Positions 51,607 to 60,168 of a stretch of DNA of 64,000 bases are shown piece by piece. The notes under the pieces are model-generated. The model saw only the letters and a list, made by a program, of their open reading frames with translations, was not told where the DNA came from and made no database searches. Both the position numbers and the translations under genes were made by a program. This DNA is from Pseudobutyrivibrio sp. UBA3626 (GTDB lineage Bacteria > Bacillota > Clostridia > Lachnospirales > Lachnospiraceae): the NCBI GenBank assembly GCA_002373675.1, contig DFLF01000012.1, positions 1-64,000 on the forward strand. Reading direction: 5' to 3'. Each line of letters opens with the position of its first letter. Within the stretch, counting starts at the first letter, position 1.

Positions 51607-52496
51607 GTTCGCCTAATGATGATAGTATAACAAAATATGGTAAAAGTAATCGTTTCAATTCAGGCTTAAATAATGTTGGCGATTATAGAAGGAGAAAACG
51701 TAAGAACTTTATAAAAAAGACTGTAAGAAAACAAAGGGATTTTAAGCAGTATTTTTTTGTTATAAGAGAACTGACAAAGAGAGAGATAAAAAGGAAGTAT
51801 GCAAGATCTGTACTGGGTATACTTTGGTCGGTGCTAAGTCCGCTGCTGTTTATGATAGTATTGTCGCTTATTTTTTCGACTATGTTTAGGAGAAGTATAG
51901 AGAATTTCCCCGTTTATTATATTATAGGACATACTCTATGGGAATTGTTTAGCGAAGCAACAAGAGGCCCAATGACAGCATTAGTTGATAATAAGACGCT
52001 TCTTATTAAATCTAAATTACCTAAGCAAACCTTTATTTTATCAAGGATATATACTGCTTTTGTTAACTTCCTTTATACATGTATTGCAATGGCGGCTGTA
52101 ATGTTGTTTTTTAGAATACAGCCAACAATATATACATTGTTATTTCCGGTTGCTGTGATACTTTGCCTTATTTTTAGTACTGGAGTAAGTTACATAATTG
52201 CGACTGTGTATGTGTTTTTTGGGGATATAAAACACTTATATTCTGTTTTTTTGAGGATGTTAATGTGGCTTTCTGCTATCTTTTATCCGGTTGAAAGATT
52301 ATCGGGACTTATGCAGAGAGTTGTAGGTAATAATCCAGTTTATCTCTTTATTCATTGTTCAAGAGATTGCCTCCTCAATGGGGTATTATCTGATAGTTCT
52401 GTCTGGATTAAGATGATAATATGGTCTTTTGCAATGCTAATAATTGGAATAATCGTATATAAGAGAAAAGAAAATAACATAATGCAGAGGTTGTAA
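51603..52496 (+). CDS. ABC-2 type polysaccharide export permease (TagG/Wzm-like)
   Basis: A 297-residue membrane protein with about six spans from residue 60 on. The amphipathic entry RELTKREIKRKYARSVLGILWSVLSPLLFMIVL is the signature of TagG/RfbA/KpsM permeases. A basic, unstructured ~40-residue N-terminus precedes it. It would form the channel that flips an undecaprenyl-linked polymer to the outside, energised by the ATPase encoded next. Overlaps the previous gene by 4 bp (ATGA) and is followed after 8 bp by the ATPase fusion. Confidence 0.93.
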   Translation: MSSPNDDSITKYGKSNRFNSGLNNVGDYRRRKRKNFIKKTVRKQRDFKQYFFVIRELTKREIKRKYARSVLGILWSVLSPLLFMIVLSLIFSTMFRRSIENFPVYYIIGHTLWELFSEATRGPMTALVDNKTLLIKSKLPKQTFILSRIYTAFVNFLYTCIAMAAVMLFFRIQPTIYTLLFPVAVILCLIFSTGVSYIIATVYVFFGDIKHLYSVFLRMLMWLSAIFYPVERLSGLMQRVVGNNPVYLFIHCSRDCLLNGVLSDSSVWIKMIIWSFAMLIIGIIVYKRKENNIMQRL

Positions 52497-52504
52497 TAAA
52501 GTTT

Positions 52505-54136
52505 ATGTTTCATAATAATAGAATTAATATAATTTCATATGGAAGACTTTTTTGCCTTGTTACAATATGCAGTTTTATGACCATTTTATTATCTTGTAAT
52601 ACAGTCTATGCTGCTAATGCGGATATAGCATTTGGTTCAGATAGCTATACTGCAAATAGTGGTGGTACATTTCCCATCGGTGTATATCTTAATTCTAATG
52701 AATCCACTGGAGAATTTGTAGTTAATCTTGCATACGATAATAAGAGGCTTGTATATGAGTCCGGCGCTTCATCAGTTGATGCAGATAAGGGAGTTATTAC
52801 AATAAGAGGTAATAGCATAAGTGCTGGTAGCACAAGATATTGGCTTCAGTTTAGAGCTGTAAGTGGTGGAGATGCATTCATCAAGGTAAGAGACTATACA
52901 ATTAAGAATTCAGGTAATAATTCTAATGCAATTGTAACTACGCAGAGTAAAGCTCCTATTCATATTAGTGGAAATGATACTGTGGGATATGATGTAGAGA
53001 GAACGTTAGAAGATACGTCTACTAATCAAAATACGAGTAGTTTGGATGATGAAGTGGATGACTATTATGAAGAAAATGATGAGTCGGATAAAGGGATTTT
53101 ATCAAATGTATGGTATGTAATAGCTGATTTTATGACAGCTCTTGCAGCAAAGCCTGTTGCAGCATTATTAATGATTCTTTGCATAGCTATTGTTGTTATT
53201 ATTGTTTTTATACTTGTCTATTATTTTAAGAATAAGGATAGCTTAGTAGGGAATGAGAATGATGCTATAAAGTCTAATAAGAATAATAGTAATCGTAATA
53301 ATATTGTGACGAATATAGATTCGCTTACCCCTGTTCCTAAAGTCGTAGATAATAAGCGACTCAAAGATATAGAGAGAGAAGGACGTGAAAATCTTGGTAA
53401 AATAGTTATTCGCGTAAAACATGTGACAATGGTATACAATATGTCCGGTTCTGACGCTTCGGGACTAAAGGAATACATAATACAATGGGTGAAACATCAG
53501 GTTGAATATAGTAAGCTATACGCACTTCGCGATGTGAGCTTCAATGTATACAGAGGAGAAGTTGTTGGGATAATTGGTTCGAATGGTTCAGGTAAGTCAA
53601 CACTTCTTAAGATTGTATCGGGAGCGCTTAAGCCAACATTGGGCAATGTAGATGTTAATAGAAGAAAGATACAGATTCTAACACTAGGAACTGGGTTTGA
53701 TATGGAACTTACTGCAAGGGAAAATGTATATCTAAATGGTGCAATAATAGGATATTCTAAAGAATTCTTAGAGAGCCATTATGAAGAAATAGTTGCATTT
53801 GCAGAGTTAGAAGATTATATGGATCAGAAGGTTAAGACTTTTTCATCTGGAATGGTAAGTAGACTGGGATTTGCAATTGCAACAGCAGGTGATGCTGCTG
53901 AGATACTTATATTAGATGAGGTGTTGTCGGTAGGTGATGAGTCATTCAAAAAGAAGTCGTTAAAACGAATAAAGGAAATGATTCATGGTGGAAGCACTGT
54001 TCTTATGGTAAGTCATAGTATGAAAACGATAATTGAAAATTGTACAAAGTGCGTCTGGATTGAAAAGGGGATCCTTAAGATGATTGATGAACCGAAAGTA
54101 GTGTGTGATGCATATAAGAATTATTCGAATGGATAA
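52505..54136 (+). CDS. Fusion protein: signal peptide, extracellular cohesin-like domain, membrane span, TagH/Wzt-type ABC ATPase
   Basis: A 543-residue protein with an unusual order. Residues 1-36 form a signal peptide (hydrophobic 17-30, possible cleavage after NTVYA). Residues 38-155 look like a cohesin-type beta domain (SDSYTANSGGTFPIGVYL, FVVNLAYDNKRLVYESG, YWLQFRAVSGGDAFIKV). An acidic Ser/Asp/Glu linker (165-197) leads to a membrane span (about 217-241) and a basic Asn-rich linker. The ABC ATPase starts at about 300: Walker A IIGSNGSGKSTLLKI, signature FSSGMVSRLGFAIA, Walker B ILILDEVLSVGDESF. With the permease it makes a polysaccharide exporter. The outside domain may bind the exported glycan or a cell-wall partner; that is inference. 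Confidence 0.88.
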   Translation: MFHNNRINIISYGRLFCLVTICSFMTILLSCNTVYAANADIAFGSDSYTANSGGTFPIGVYLNSNESTGEFVVNLAYDNKRLVYESGASSVDADKGVITIRGNSISAGSTRYWLQFRAVSGGDAFIKVRDYTIKNSGNNSNAIVTTQSKAPIHISGNDTVGYDVERTLEDTSTNQNTSSLDDEVDDYYEENDESDKGILSNVWYVIADFMTALAAKPVAALLMILCIAIVVIIVFILVYYFKNKDSLVGNENDAIKSNKNNSNRNNIVTNIDSLTPVPKVVDNKRLKDIEREGRENLGKIVIRVKHVTMVYNMSGSDASGLKEYIIQWVKHQVEYSKLYALRDVSFNVYRGEVVGIIGSNGSGKSTLLKIVSGALKPTLGNVDVNRRKIQILTLGTGFDMELTARENVYLNGAIIGYSKEFLESHYEEIVAFAELEDYMDQKVKTFSSGMVSRLGFAIATAGDAAEILILDEVLSVGDESFKKKSLKRIKEMIHGGSTVLMVSHSMKTIIENCTKCVWIEKGILKMIDEPKVVCDAYKNYSNG

Positions 54137-54165
54137 GAGTGTAGCAATGGGTTACGCTCTTTTTT
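54136..54165 (+). terminator. Terminator after the exporter ATPase
   Basis: AGAGTGTA (54136-54143) pairs with TACGCTCT (54153-54160), with one T-G pair, followed by TTTTT. The first base is the last base of the stop codon. It resembles the terminator at 54967-54996 (22 of 30 positions identical). Confidence 0.88.
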
Positions 54166-54178
54166 GATAATTTCATGT

Positions 54179-54207
54179 TTTACATTGAGATAGTCATATG
54201 ATATAAT
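54179..54207 (+). promoter_or_regulatory. Promoter of the toxin-antitoxin operon
   Basis: TTTACA (54179-54184), 17-bp spacer, TATAAT (54202-54207). Confidence 0.75.
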
Positions 54208-54230
54208 ATGTACATAAATAAATACATATT
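54205..54230 (+). promoter_or_regulatory. Operator of the toxin-antitoxin operon
   Basis: A perfect 8-bp inverted repeat, AATATGTA (54205-54212) and TACATATT (54223-54230), overlaps the -10 box. Further TACAT copies follow. This is the usual place for autorepression by Phd-type antitoxins. Confidence 0.6.
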
Positions 54231-54259
54231 TAGATACATGTTTATTAGGAGGTGCTCTT

Positions 54260-54607
54260 ATGGTAGTTACTAAGCCAGTTGAGATTCGTAAAGAACAGAA
54301 GAAATATTTCAATATCGCTTACCAAGGTGAGCCGGTTGTTGTATCAAGACCAAGGAATGAGAATGTGGTGGTAATAAGTGAGGAGGAATATCGGCGTATT
54401 AAAATGGAAAATAGAGTGCTATCATATGCTGTGAAGCTTTTAGATACTGAAACTAACAAAAAAACAGATGACTCGTTTGAAGAAGAATTAGCTATTAACA
54501 TACTTGAAAAGCTTGATGAAGGAATTAGTTCGGAAGAGGGTTGGATAAGTGAAAAGGAAATGGAAAGACGTATAGATGAATATATAAGAGGTAGAATGTA
54601 TGCATAA
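54260..54607 (+). CDS. Type II antitoxin, Phd/YefM family
   Basis: A 115-residue protein. The N-terminal Phd/YefM DNA-binding fold reads TKPVEIRKEQKKYFNIAYQGEPVVVSRPRNENVVVISEEEYRRIK, and the C-terminus is acidic and helical, the part that wraps the toxin. It is longer than typical Phd proteins (about 80-90), with an extended tail. Antitoxin and toxin together would repress their own promoter through the inverted repeat at 54205-54230. Shine-Dalgarno TTAGGAGGTG. Its end overlaps the toxin gene by 8 bp. Confidence 0.88.
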   Translation: MVVTKPVEIRKEQKKYFNIAYQGEPVVVSRPRNENVVVISEEEYRRIKMENRVLSYAVKLLDTETNKKTDDSFEEELAINILEKLDEGISSEEGWISEKEMERRIDEYIRGRMYA

Positions 54608-54902
54608 TGTTATATATTCTCGGATGGCTGAACAGGATATATATAAAATATATGATGTTGTATATAATTTGTCTTGTGATTTGTCTGTAGCAGAGAATTA
54701 TATTAACGGTATAAAAAGAAAAATATCTGAGCAGAAAAAGCACCCTAAGACTGGATCAAGATTCATATATAAAGGTTTATTTACGGGTTTTTATTATGTT
54801 AAATACAAAGCTTATTTGATTTTCTATAGAATACAAGATGATAGAATAATAATTATACGAATTCTACCAGAAAAGTCAGATTATGAAGATAGATTACTAT
54901 AA
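54600..54902 (+). CDS. Type II toxin, RelE/ParE superfamily
   Basis: A 100-residue basic protein with the RelE/ParE fold pattern. It has an N-terminal strand VIYSRMAEQDIYKIYDVV, two helices, then KTGSRFIYKGLFTGFYYVKYKAYLIFYRIQDDRIIIIRIL. The C-terminal strand with a basic residue and YEDRLL end is typical of ParE-like toxins. ParE inhibits gyrase and RelE cuts ribosome-bound mRNA; which applies cannot be told by eye. Translationally coupled to the antitoxin. The pair sits between two halves of the polysaccharide locus. Confidence 0.86.
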   Translation: MHNVIYSRMAEQDIYKIYDVVYNLSCDLSVAENYINGIKRKISEQKKHPKTGSRFIYKGLFTGFYYVKYKAYLIFYRIQDDRIIIIRILPEKSDYEDRLL

Positions 54903-54966
54903 ATAGCTCGACTTATTTAGTGACAGTACGCTAAGAAGAGTACAAAGTAGTAAAGAATTTTGTGAG

Positions 54967-54996
54967 AGAGTATGGCGATAAGCTATGCTCTTATTT
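54967..54996 (+). terminator. Terminator of the toxin-antitoxin operon
   Basis: AGAGTATGGC (54967-54976) pairs with GCTATGCTCT (54982-54991) with two G-T pairs around GATAA, then TATTT. It lies 17 bp before the next -35 box. Confidence 0.8.
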
Positions 54997-55012
54997 GTGT
55001 GTGAAAATAATA

Positions 55013-55041
55013 TTGAAAAAATACTATAGTATTGGTATAAT
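55013..55041 (+). promoter_or_regulatory. Promoter of the teichoic-acid-like operon with operator in the spacer
   Basis: TTGAAA (55013-55018), 17-bp spacer, TATAAT (55036-55041). The spacer contains the fully symmetric palindrome AATACTATAGTATT (55020-55033). The module matches the promoter at 48285 at 32 of 35 positions through the shared GGACAA after the -10. The leader to the next start codon is about 190 nt and shows no reading frame of note. Confidence 0.87.
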
Positions 55042-55047
55042 GGACAA

Positions 55048-55238
55048 AGCCGATTGCGACATATAAATTAAAAAAACAATCATATACGTAATTACATAAG
55101 TTGAAAGGTTTGATGTTGGTGGTTTTGTGATGGTATATAAAGAGAAATGATATTAGTAATAAAGTACAGGTCACAATAGAAACAATAAACTATAAGAATA
55201 AGATATATCTAAACATATGATATAGAGGGATGTTATTA
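55048..55238 (+). other. Long AT-rich 5' leader before the TagF-like gene
   Basis: Together with the toxin-antitoxin tail this is a non-coding gap of 336 bp. After the promoter about 190 nt remain, very AT-rich, with no convincing ORF, riboswitch or strong hairpin seen by eye. It may simply be an untranslated leader. Confidence 0.4.
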
Positions 55239-57068
55239 GTGACAGATTTGAATAATATTGATATTTCATATTTATCAAAAAAAAATGACACAGAAATAAT
55301 TGAGAGTATAGGTATGGCAAATTTGCCGCTTATTGTTCATATTTTTTCGAAAAAATATAATAATAGGGTAGTTTTTACTGATATAGGTAATGATTGTATG
55401 ATTACCTACGGAAATACTAATATTGCTAATATGTCATATTTGGCAACACATCTTCATTTTTTAGATATTAAAAATGACGTTATGGAAATATATGGCAATA
55501 CATCCATACCATATGATTTCAGAGATTATTGTGAATATAAGATTTTAATAAACGGTAATTATGTAAAGTATGAAACATTTGATTTAGGTCTAAATCAGTA
55601 TTTCAATGGTGATTGTTATGAATTGCGTAAGGGTTTTAGAATAGAGATTGATTTAAGTGAGTACAAAAATATAAGTATTGATTTCGAGATTATAACTAAT
55701 GGGATAAAGAGCAAGTTTAATAAGATTAATTCTTATAGATTTATGCCGGTTGCAGATATAATAGAGAATCAATATAAGGAGTTTGAAAAATACATTGTAA
55801 AGATATGTAAAAATAAGGTTGTGGTAAAACCATTGATTAATAAGGATGATGTGGTTCTTTGTGAAAAAAAATATAGAAATGCATTAAAAAAAATCAATTC
55901 AGAAGGCTCTTTAGATTCAATAAATATTCGAAAAGAATACTTTGAAAAAAAATCAAAAAAAACAAATATGATTTGGTTGTTTTTCGACAGATATGATAAG
56001 GCTGATGACAATGGCGAGGTTTTATTTGAGTATGTGTGTAAGCATAATTATAAAAATGTTGACGCTTATTTCATAATATCGATTGATTCTCCTGATTATA
56101 GGAGATTGAGTAAAATTGGTAATGTAATACCTGCTTTTTCTGATGAGCATAAACTGTTATTACTTTTAGCTGATTATGTTTTTACATCACAGTTGAATGG
56201 ATTCGTAGAGAATCCATTTGGAAAAAATTGTGAATATTATAGAGATTTATATCATGATTCAAAAGTTGTTTTCTTACAGCATGGTGTTACGAAAGATGAT
56301 CAAAGCAAATGGTTACACAAATATAAACACAACATGCATGCTATAGTTGTTAGTTCCACCATGGAGAAAACAGAATTTCTTCGAGATGATTACGGACTAA
56401 AAGAAGAACAAGTATGGCTTACAGGAATGCCAAGATTTGACAGACTCTACCATAACGAAAATAAACAGATATTAATAATGCCTACATGGAGAAAGGGCTT
56501 AATGAGTTTAAAAAAAGAAAAAGACATACCAATTAGTAGATGGATGGCTAATGATAATATAGAGAATAGCAAATATTTGAAAAAGATTAATTCTTTGTTG
56601 AATAGTAAGATGCTCCAACTTATTACTAAAAAATATGGATATAGAATAGCTTTTATGCCACATCCTTTAAGTCGACAATTTGAGCATCTGTTTAGTGTCC
56701 CTGAATGGGTGAAAGTATATTCTGTATATGACAATTATAAAGATGTTTTTGCAGAAAGTGATCTGATGATAACAGATTATTCTTCTGTGGCTTTCGATTT
56801 TGCTTATCTTAGGAAGCCTATTATTTATTATCAGTTTGACAAGAAAAAATTCTTCGCAACTCATACTTATAATAAAGGATATTTTGACTATATAAAAGAA
56901 GGTTTTGGACCGGTATGTAAATATCAGTTTAAGGTTATATATTTGTTAAAACACTATCTTAAAAAAGAATGTAGACTTAAATCTTGTTTTTCTAAGAAAA
57001 TTGATACTTTCTTTGATAAAGACATATCAGAATCATGTAAAAAAATAATAGATAATATTATAGAGTAA
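55239..57068 (+). CDS. CDP-glycerol glycerophosphotransferase family protein (TagB/TagF-like)
   Basis: A 609-residue protein. The C-terminal half (about 245-609) is a TagF-type GT-B domain: MIWLFFDRYDKADDNGEVLFEYV, VFLQHGVTKDDQSKWL, LTGMPRFDRLY, MPTWRKG and ESDLMITDYSSVAFDFAYLRKPIIYYQFD. Such enzymes add glycerol- or ribitol-phosphate from CDP-polyols to a lipid-linked chain. The N-terminal ~240 residues are not recognised. GTG at 55239 is preferred because GAGGG lies 9 nt upstream, whereas the ATG at 55230 abuts that site. The coding sequence is notably more AT-rich than the housekeeping genes. It pairs with a paralogue 14 bp downstream. Confidence 0.88.
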   Translation: MTDLNNIDISYLSKKNDTEIIESIGMANLPLIVHIFSKKYNNRVVFTDIGNDCMITYGNTNIANMSYLATHLHFLDIKNDVMEIYGNTSIPYDFRDYCEYKILINGNYVKYETFDLGLNQYFNGDCYELRKGFRIEIDLSEYKNISIDFEIITNGIKSKFNKINSYRFMPVADIIENQYKEFEKYIVKICKNKVVVKPLINKDDVVLCEKKYRNALKKINSEGSLDSINIRKEYFEKKSKKTNMIWLFFDRYDKADDNGEVLFEYVCKHNYKNVDAYFIISIDSPDYRRLSKIGNVIPAFSDEHKLLLLLADYVFTSQLNGFVENPFGKNCEYYRDLYHDSKVVFLQHGVTKDDQSKWLHKYKHNMHAIVVSSTMEKTEFLRDDYGLKEEQVWLTGMPRFDRLYHNENKQILIMPTWRKGLMSLKKEKDIPISRWMANDNIENSKYLKKINSLLNSKMLQLITKKYGYRIAFMPHPLSRQFEHLFSVPEWVKVYSVYDNYKDVFAESDLMITDYSSVAFDFAYLRKPIIYYQFDKKKFFATHTYNKGYFDYIKEGFGPVCKYQFKVIYLLKHYLKKECRLKSCFSKKIDTFFDKDISESCKKIIDNIIE

Positions 57069-57082
57069 GGTGGTATGAAATT

Positions 57083-59719
57083 TTGAAAAAACTAAATGTT
57101 GTTGAGTTAATTCTGAGAAAAATCAGAGCACTTAGCGATAAAGATACTGTAGAGGTAATAGATAAAAAAAAGGTAAAAAAAGAAAAAAAATATACTGTAT
57201 GGATAGACGGTTTGATGCATGATAAAGGTGTTTTTCTTATTCAAGGACACATATGTGACACTGACAAAGTCAAAGAAATAATACTAAGAACTGTAGTAGG
57301 AGAAAATGCATTGATGCCTCAATTGGATTACACCTTTGAGTCGGGAAGAATAGATTTTAAAATTAATTCGAACTTTTTTGTATTTAAAAGCTACCACCTA
57401 TTTTCTATTGATGTTGTTGACGTCAAGGGTATTGTAAGAAACACAACTATTTCTATTTCAAGCTTAGGTAAAAAAGTATTAGTTTTTAAGAATAAGTTTA
57501 TATGGTTTTCCAAAACAGACTTTTGTATTGATGTTTTTACAGGTGATTATGGACAAGCTCTTGCCATCAGATATTTACGTGAACGAATCGACGTAGATGA
57601 TTCGTTATTCATACCGGAGGAAGGAATAACTTCAATAGACGTTCTTGAGCGTGATACAGATCTTATACAAGCGTTTATAGAAAAAGAATACAATTCTCGA
57701 GAATTGATTCCTGAGATTCAAAACGGAATCATTTGTTACTTTCATGCTGCATTAAACAATGCATTGGACGAAAGTGAAGCAATTAATCAAGGCGTAAAAG
57801 ACCATTCTGCTATTTGGGACAAGATAGCTGGTATATTAAGAATGGTAAGCGAGGAAAGAATTTTATCATTAAATATGACTTCTTACTTTAAAGACTTTAT
57901 GCTTTGCGTGCGTGATAGCGGCATGAGCGAAAAAAATGAAACAAGAATTGATTTGAATGCATTAAGTACAATTATTTATTTTATTACAGCTGATGAAAGA
58001 GATATTTGTGTAGAAGGAGGCATGTGGATACCATCAAGTGTTGTTGATAAGAAAGTAGAGCCTGTTGCAGATTTGAATGGAAACATAATAAATATATATC
58101 AAATTAACGACATAGAAACAGCCTGCAAATTTGATCGAGTATATAGGAAAGAAATAGGATTTAGATTAAAAATTGAAAAGAATAAATCGTTTGGAAATAT
58201 TAGATTTGGTTATAAAATTGCGGATAGTTATATTTTCCCTATAAATCTAAGGTATCATAATTTGCTTTGTCCGATATCATATAGGACTCAAAGAGGATAT
58301 TATTATTCTGATGAAGTCCTTTTTAAGGCTAATAAAGATTCTTTGAAGGTAGTGCCATTTAAAAAAACTGAGATAAGTTCTTATGAGCAGTATTTTAGAA
58401 AAGAAATACTCCAAGCAGATTATTCTGAAACAGATATTCAAGAAATAATTATTATCAGAGATTTTTATTATTTATATAACTATGGATTTGACGAGGAAAT
58501 CTATAAGGACTTGATGTATCGTATGGAGAGTATTAGACAAAAGGATAGTGATTTTGAAAGTGCAGAAGAAATTGTTGAAAAGTATATTGGCAGTGATAAG
58601 AGCAGCTTTAAAAGGATATGGCTACTAATGGATAGGCCTGATAGAGCTGATGATAACGCGGAGGCGCTATTCAGATATCTAAGCAGTGTTGATATGAGTG
58701 GGATAGATGTATATTTCTGCTTACAGCATAAATCAACAGAGCATGAAGCATTAAAAGAATTTGGTAGCATAATTGAACCATTATCTTTGAGTCATAGGAT
58801 GCTTCATTGCATTGCTGAGTTTGTAATATCATCGCAGATGCAAGAATTCGTAGTAAACCCTTATAATGATGCAAAAGATTTTCTTAAGGATATTATAAGA
58901 CATCCTAAATTTGTTTTTCTTCAACATGGCGTAACACATAACGCAAATGGACAAATATTGGGACGATACGGAAGAAATTTCTATGGAATTATTGTAAGCT
59001 CAAGACGAGAATATGATTATATTGCGTCGAAACGGTTTCATTATTTGCAAAAGAACGTGTGGCTCACTGGTATGCCAAGATTTGACCGGTTATATACAGA
59101 TGATAAAAAGCAAATAACAATAATGCCTACATGGAGAAAGTGGCTAACTACAAGGGAATTTGATAACAAAACAGATACAATGGCTTGGAAAGTCAATGAA
59201 TCAAGTTTTTTTACATCTGAGTATTTTACATTTTATAAATCGCTTATTAACGATGTAGAATTGCTATCAGCTGCAAAACGATATGGATATACAATTGCGT
59301 TTTTACCACATGTACATTTCCTGAAGTATGCCCATGTTTTTTCGGAAACGGAGGATGTAAAAGTATATGATTATGAGGAATCTTATAGGAAAGTTTTTGC
59401 TGAAAGCTCGCTTGTGGTAACGGATTATAGTTCTGTGGCTTTTGATTTTTCATACTTGTACAAACCCGTTGTATACTGCCAATTTGATGAAGAAAAATTC
59501 TATAAAAATCATACAGTAAAAAAAGGTTACTTTGATTTTGAAAAGGATGGTTTTGGAGAAGTTGCTAGAGACAAGGAAAATCTTGTTGAAATCATTATTG
59601 ATTATATCAAGAATGATTGTTGTTTGAAAGATATGTATAAAAATCGTATAGATGATTTTTTCGTTTTTCATGATAAAAAGTGTTGTGAAAGCATATATAA
59701 ATATTTAAAGGAGGTTTAA
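57083..59719 (+). CDS. CDP-glycerol glycerophosphotransferase family protein, large paralogue
   Basis: An 878-residue paralogue of the preceding gene. The C-terminal TagF-like domain (about 510-878) repeats the same motifs: IWLLMDRPDRADDNAEALFRYL, VFLQHGVTHNANGQIL, LTGMPRFDRLY, MPTWRKWLT and ESSLVVTDYSSVAFDFSYLYKPVVYCQFD. The N-terminal ~500 residues are an extra region with possible beta-sandwich segments (40-140) and a helical part (150-300), not recognised. The start is TTG at 57083, 9 nt after AAGGTGG; the next in-frame Met is at residue 45. One enzyme may prime and the other polymerise; this is inferred from the TagB/TagF precedent. Confidence 0.87.
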   Translation: MKKLNVVELILRKIRALSDKDTVEVIDKKKVKKEKKYTVWIDGLMHDKGVFLIQGHICDTDKVKEIILRTVVGENALMPQLDYTFESGRIDFKINSNFFVFKSYHLFSIDVVDVKGIVRNTTISISSLGKKVLVFKNKFIWFSKTDFCIDVFTGDYGQALAIRYLRERIDVDDSLFIPEEGITSIDVLERDTDLIQAFIEKEYNSRELIPEIQNGIICYFHAALNNALDESEAINQGVKDHSAIWDKIAGILRMVSEERILSLNMTSYFKDFMLCVRDSGMSEKNETRIDLNALSTIIYFITADERDICVEGGMWIPSSVVDKKVEPVADLNGNIINIYQINDIETACKFDRVYRKEIGFRLKIEKNKSFGNIRFGYKIADSYIFPINLRYHNLLCPISYRTQRGYYYSDEVLFKANKDSLKVVPFKKTEISSYEQYFRKEILQADYSETDIQEIIIIRDFYYLYNYGFDEEIYKDLMYRMESIRQKDSDFESAEEIVEKYIGSDKSSFKRIWLLMDRPDRADDNAEALFRYLSSVDMSGIDVYFCLQHKSTEHEALKEFGSIIEPLSLSHRMLHCIAEFVISSQMQEFVVNPYNDAKDFLKDIIRHPKFVFLQHGVTHNANGQILGRYGRNFYGIIVSSRREYDYIASKRFHYLQKNVWLTGMPRFDRLYTDDKKQITIMPTWRKWLTTREFDNKTDTMAWKVNESSFFTSEYFTFYKSLINDVELLSAAKRYGYTIAFLPHVHFLKYAHVFSETEDVKVYDYEESYRKVFAESSLVVTDYSSVAFDFSYLYKPVVYCQFDEEKFYKNHTVKKGYFDFEKDGFGEVARDKENLVEIIIDYIKNDCCLKDMYKNRIDDFFVFHDKKCCESIYKYLKEV

Positions 59720-59722
59720 GAG

Positions 59723-60166
59723 ATGGTTATTGGATATACGACAGGCGTATATGATCTTTTTCACATTGGACACCTCAATCTTTTGAAAAATGCAAAAGGA
59801 ATGTGCGATAAGTTAGTAGTTGGTGTTACTGTTGATGAGCTTGTTTCTTATAAGGGTAAAGAGGCGTTTATTCCATTTGAAGAACGTATAGAAATAGTCA
59901 GAGCGATTGAATGTGTGGATGCCGCTGTGCCTCAGTATGATATGGATAAGTTAAAGGCTTGTAAGGAGTTGGGGGCTTCAATACTGTTTGTAGGTGATGA
60001 TTGGTATGGTACAGATAAGTGGAATGAATATCAAAGACAATTTGATGAGATTGGGATAAAAATAGTTTACTTCCCATATACAAAAGGGGTGTCATCTACA
60101 AAGATAAATGATGCACTTTCTGCATTAAGAGTTGATGTTAAGGACACTCAATTGGGAGGAGGATGA
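59723..60166 (+). CDS. tagD: Glycerol-3-phosphate cytidylyltransferase-like enzyme (TagD)
   Basis: A 147-residue nucleotidyltransferase that would make CDP-glycerol from CTP and glycerol-3-phosphate for the TagF-like enzymes upstream. The HxGH motif is in GVYDLFHIGHLNLLKNAK. RIEIVRAIECVDAAVP, FVGDDWYGTDKW and the C-terminal KGVSSTKIND complete the family pattern. Slightly longer than B. subtilis TagD. Strong Shine-Dalgarno AAAGGAGG. A related polyol phosphate as substrate cannot be excluded. Its stop lies next to the following start codon, within its ribosome site. Confidence 0.92.
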   Translation: MVIGYTTGVYDLFHIGHLNLLKNAKGMCDKLVVGVTVDELVSYKGKEAFIPFEERIEIVRAIECVDAAVPQYDMDKLKACKELGASILFVGDDWYGTDKWNEYQRQFDEIGIKIVYFPYTKGVSSTKINDALSALRVDVKDTQLGGG

Positions 60167-60168
60167 TT

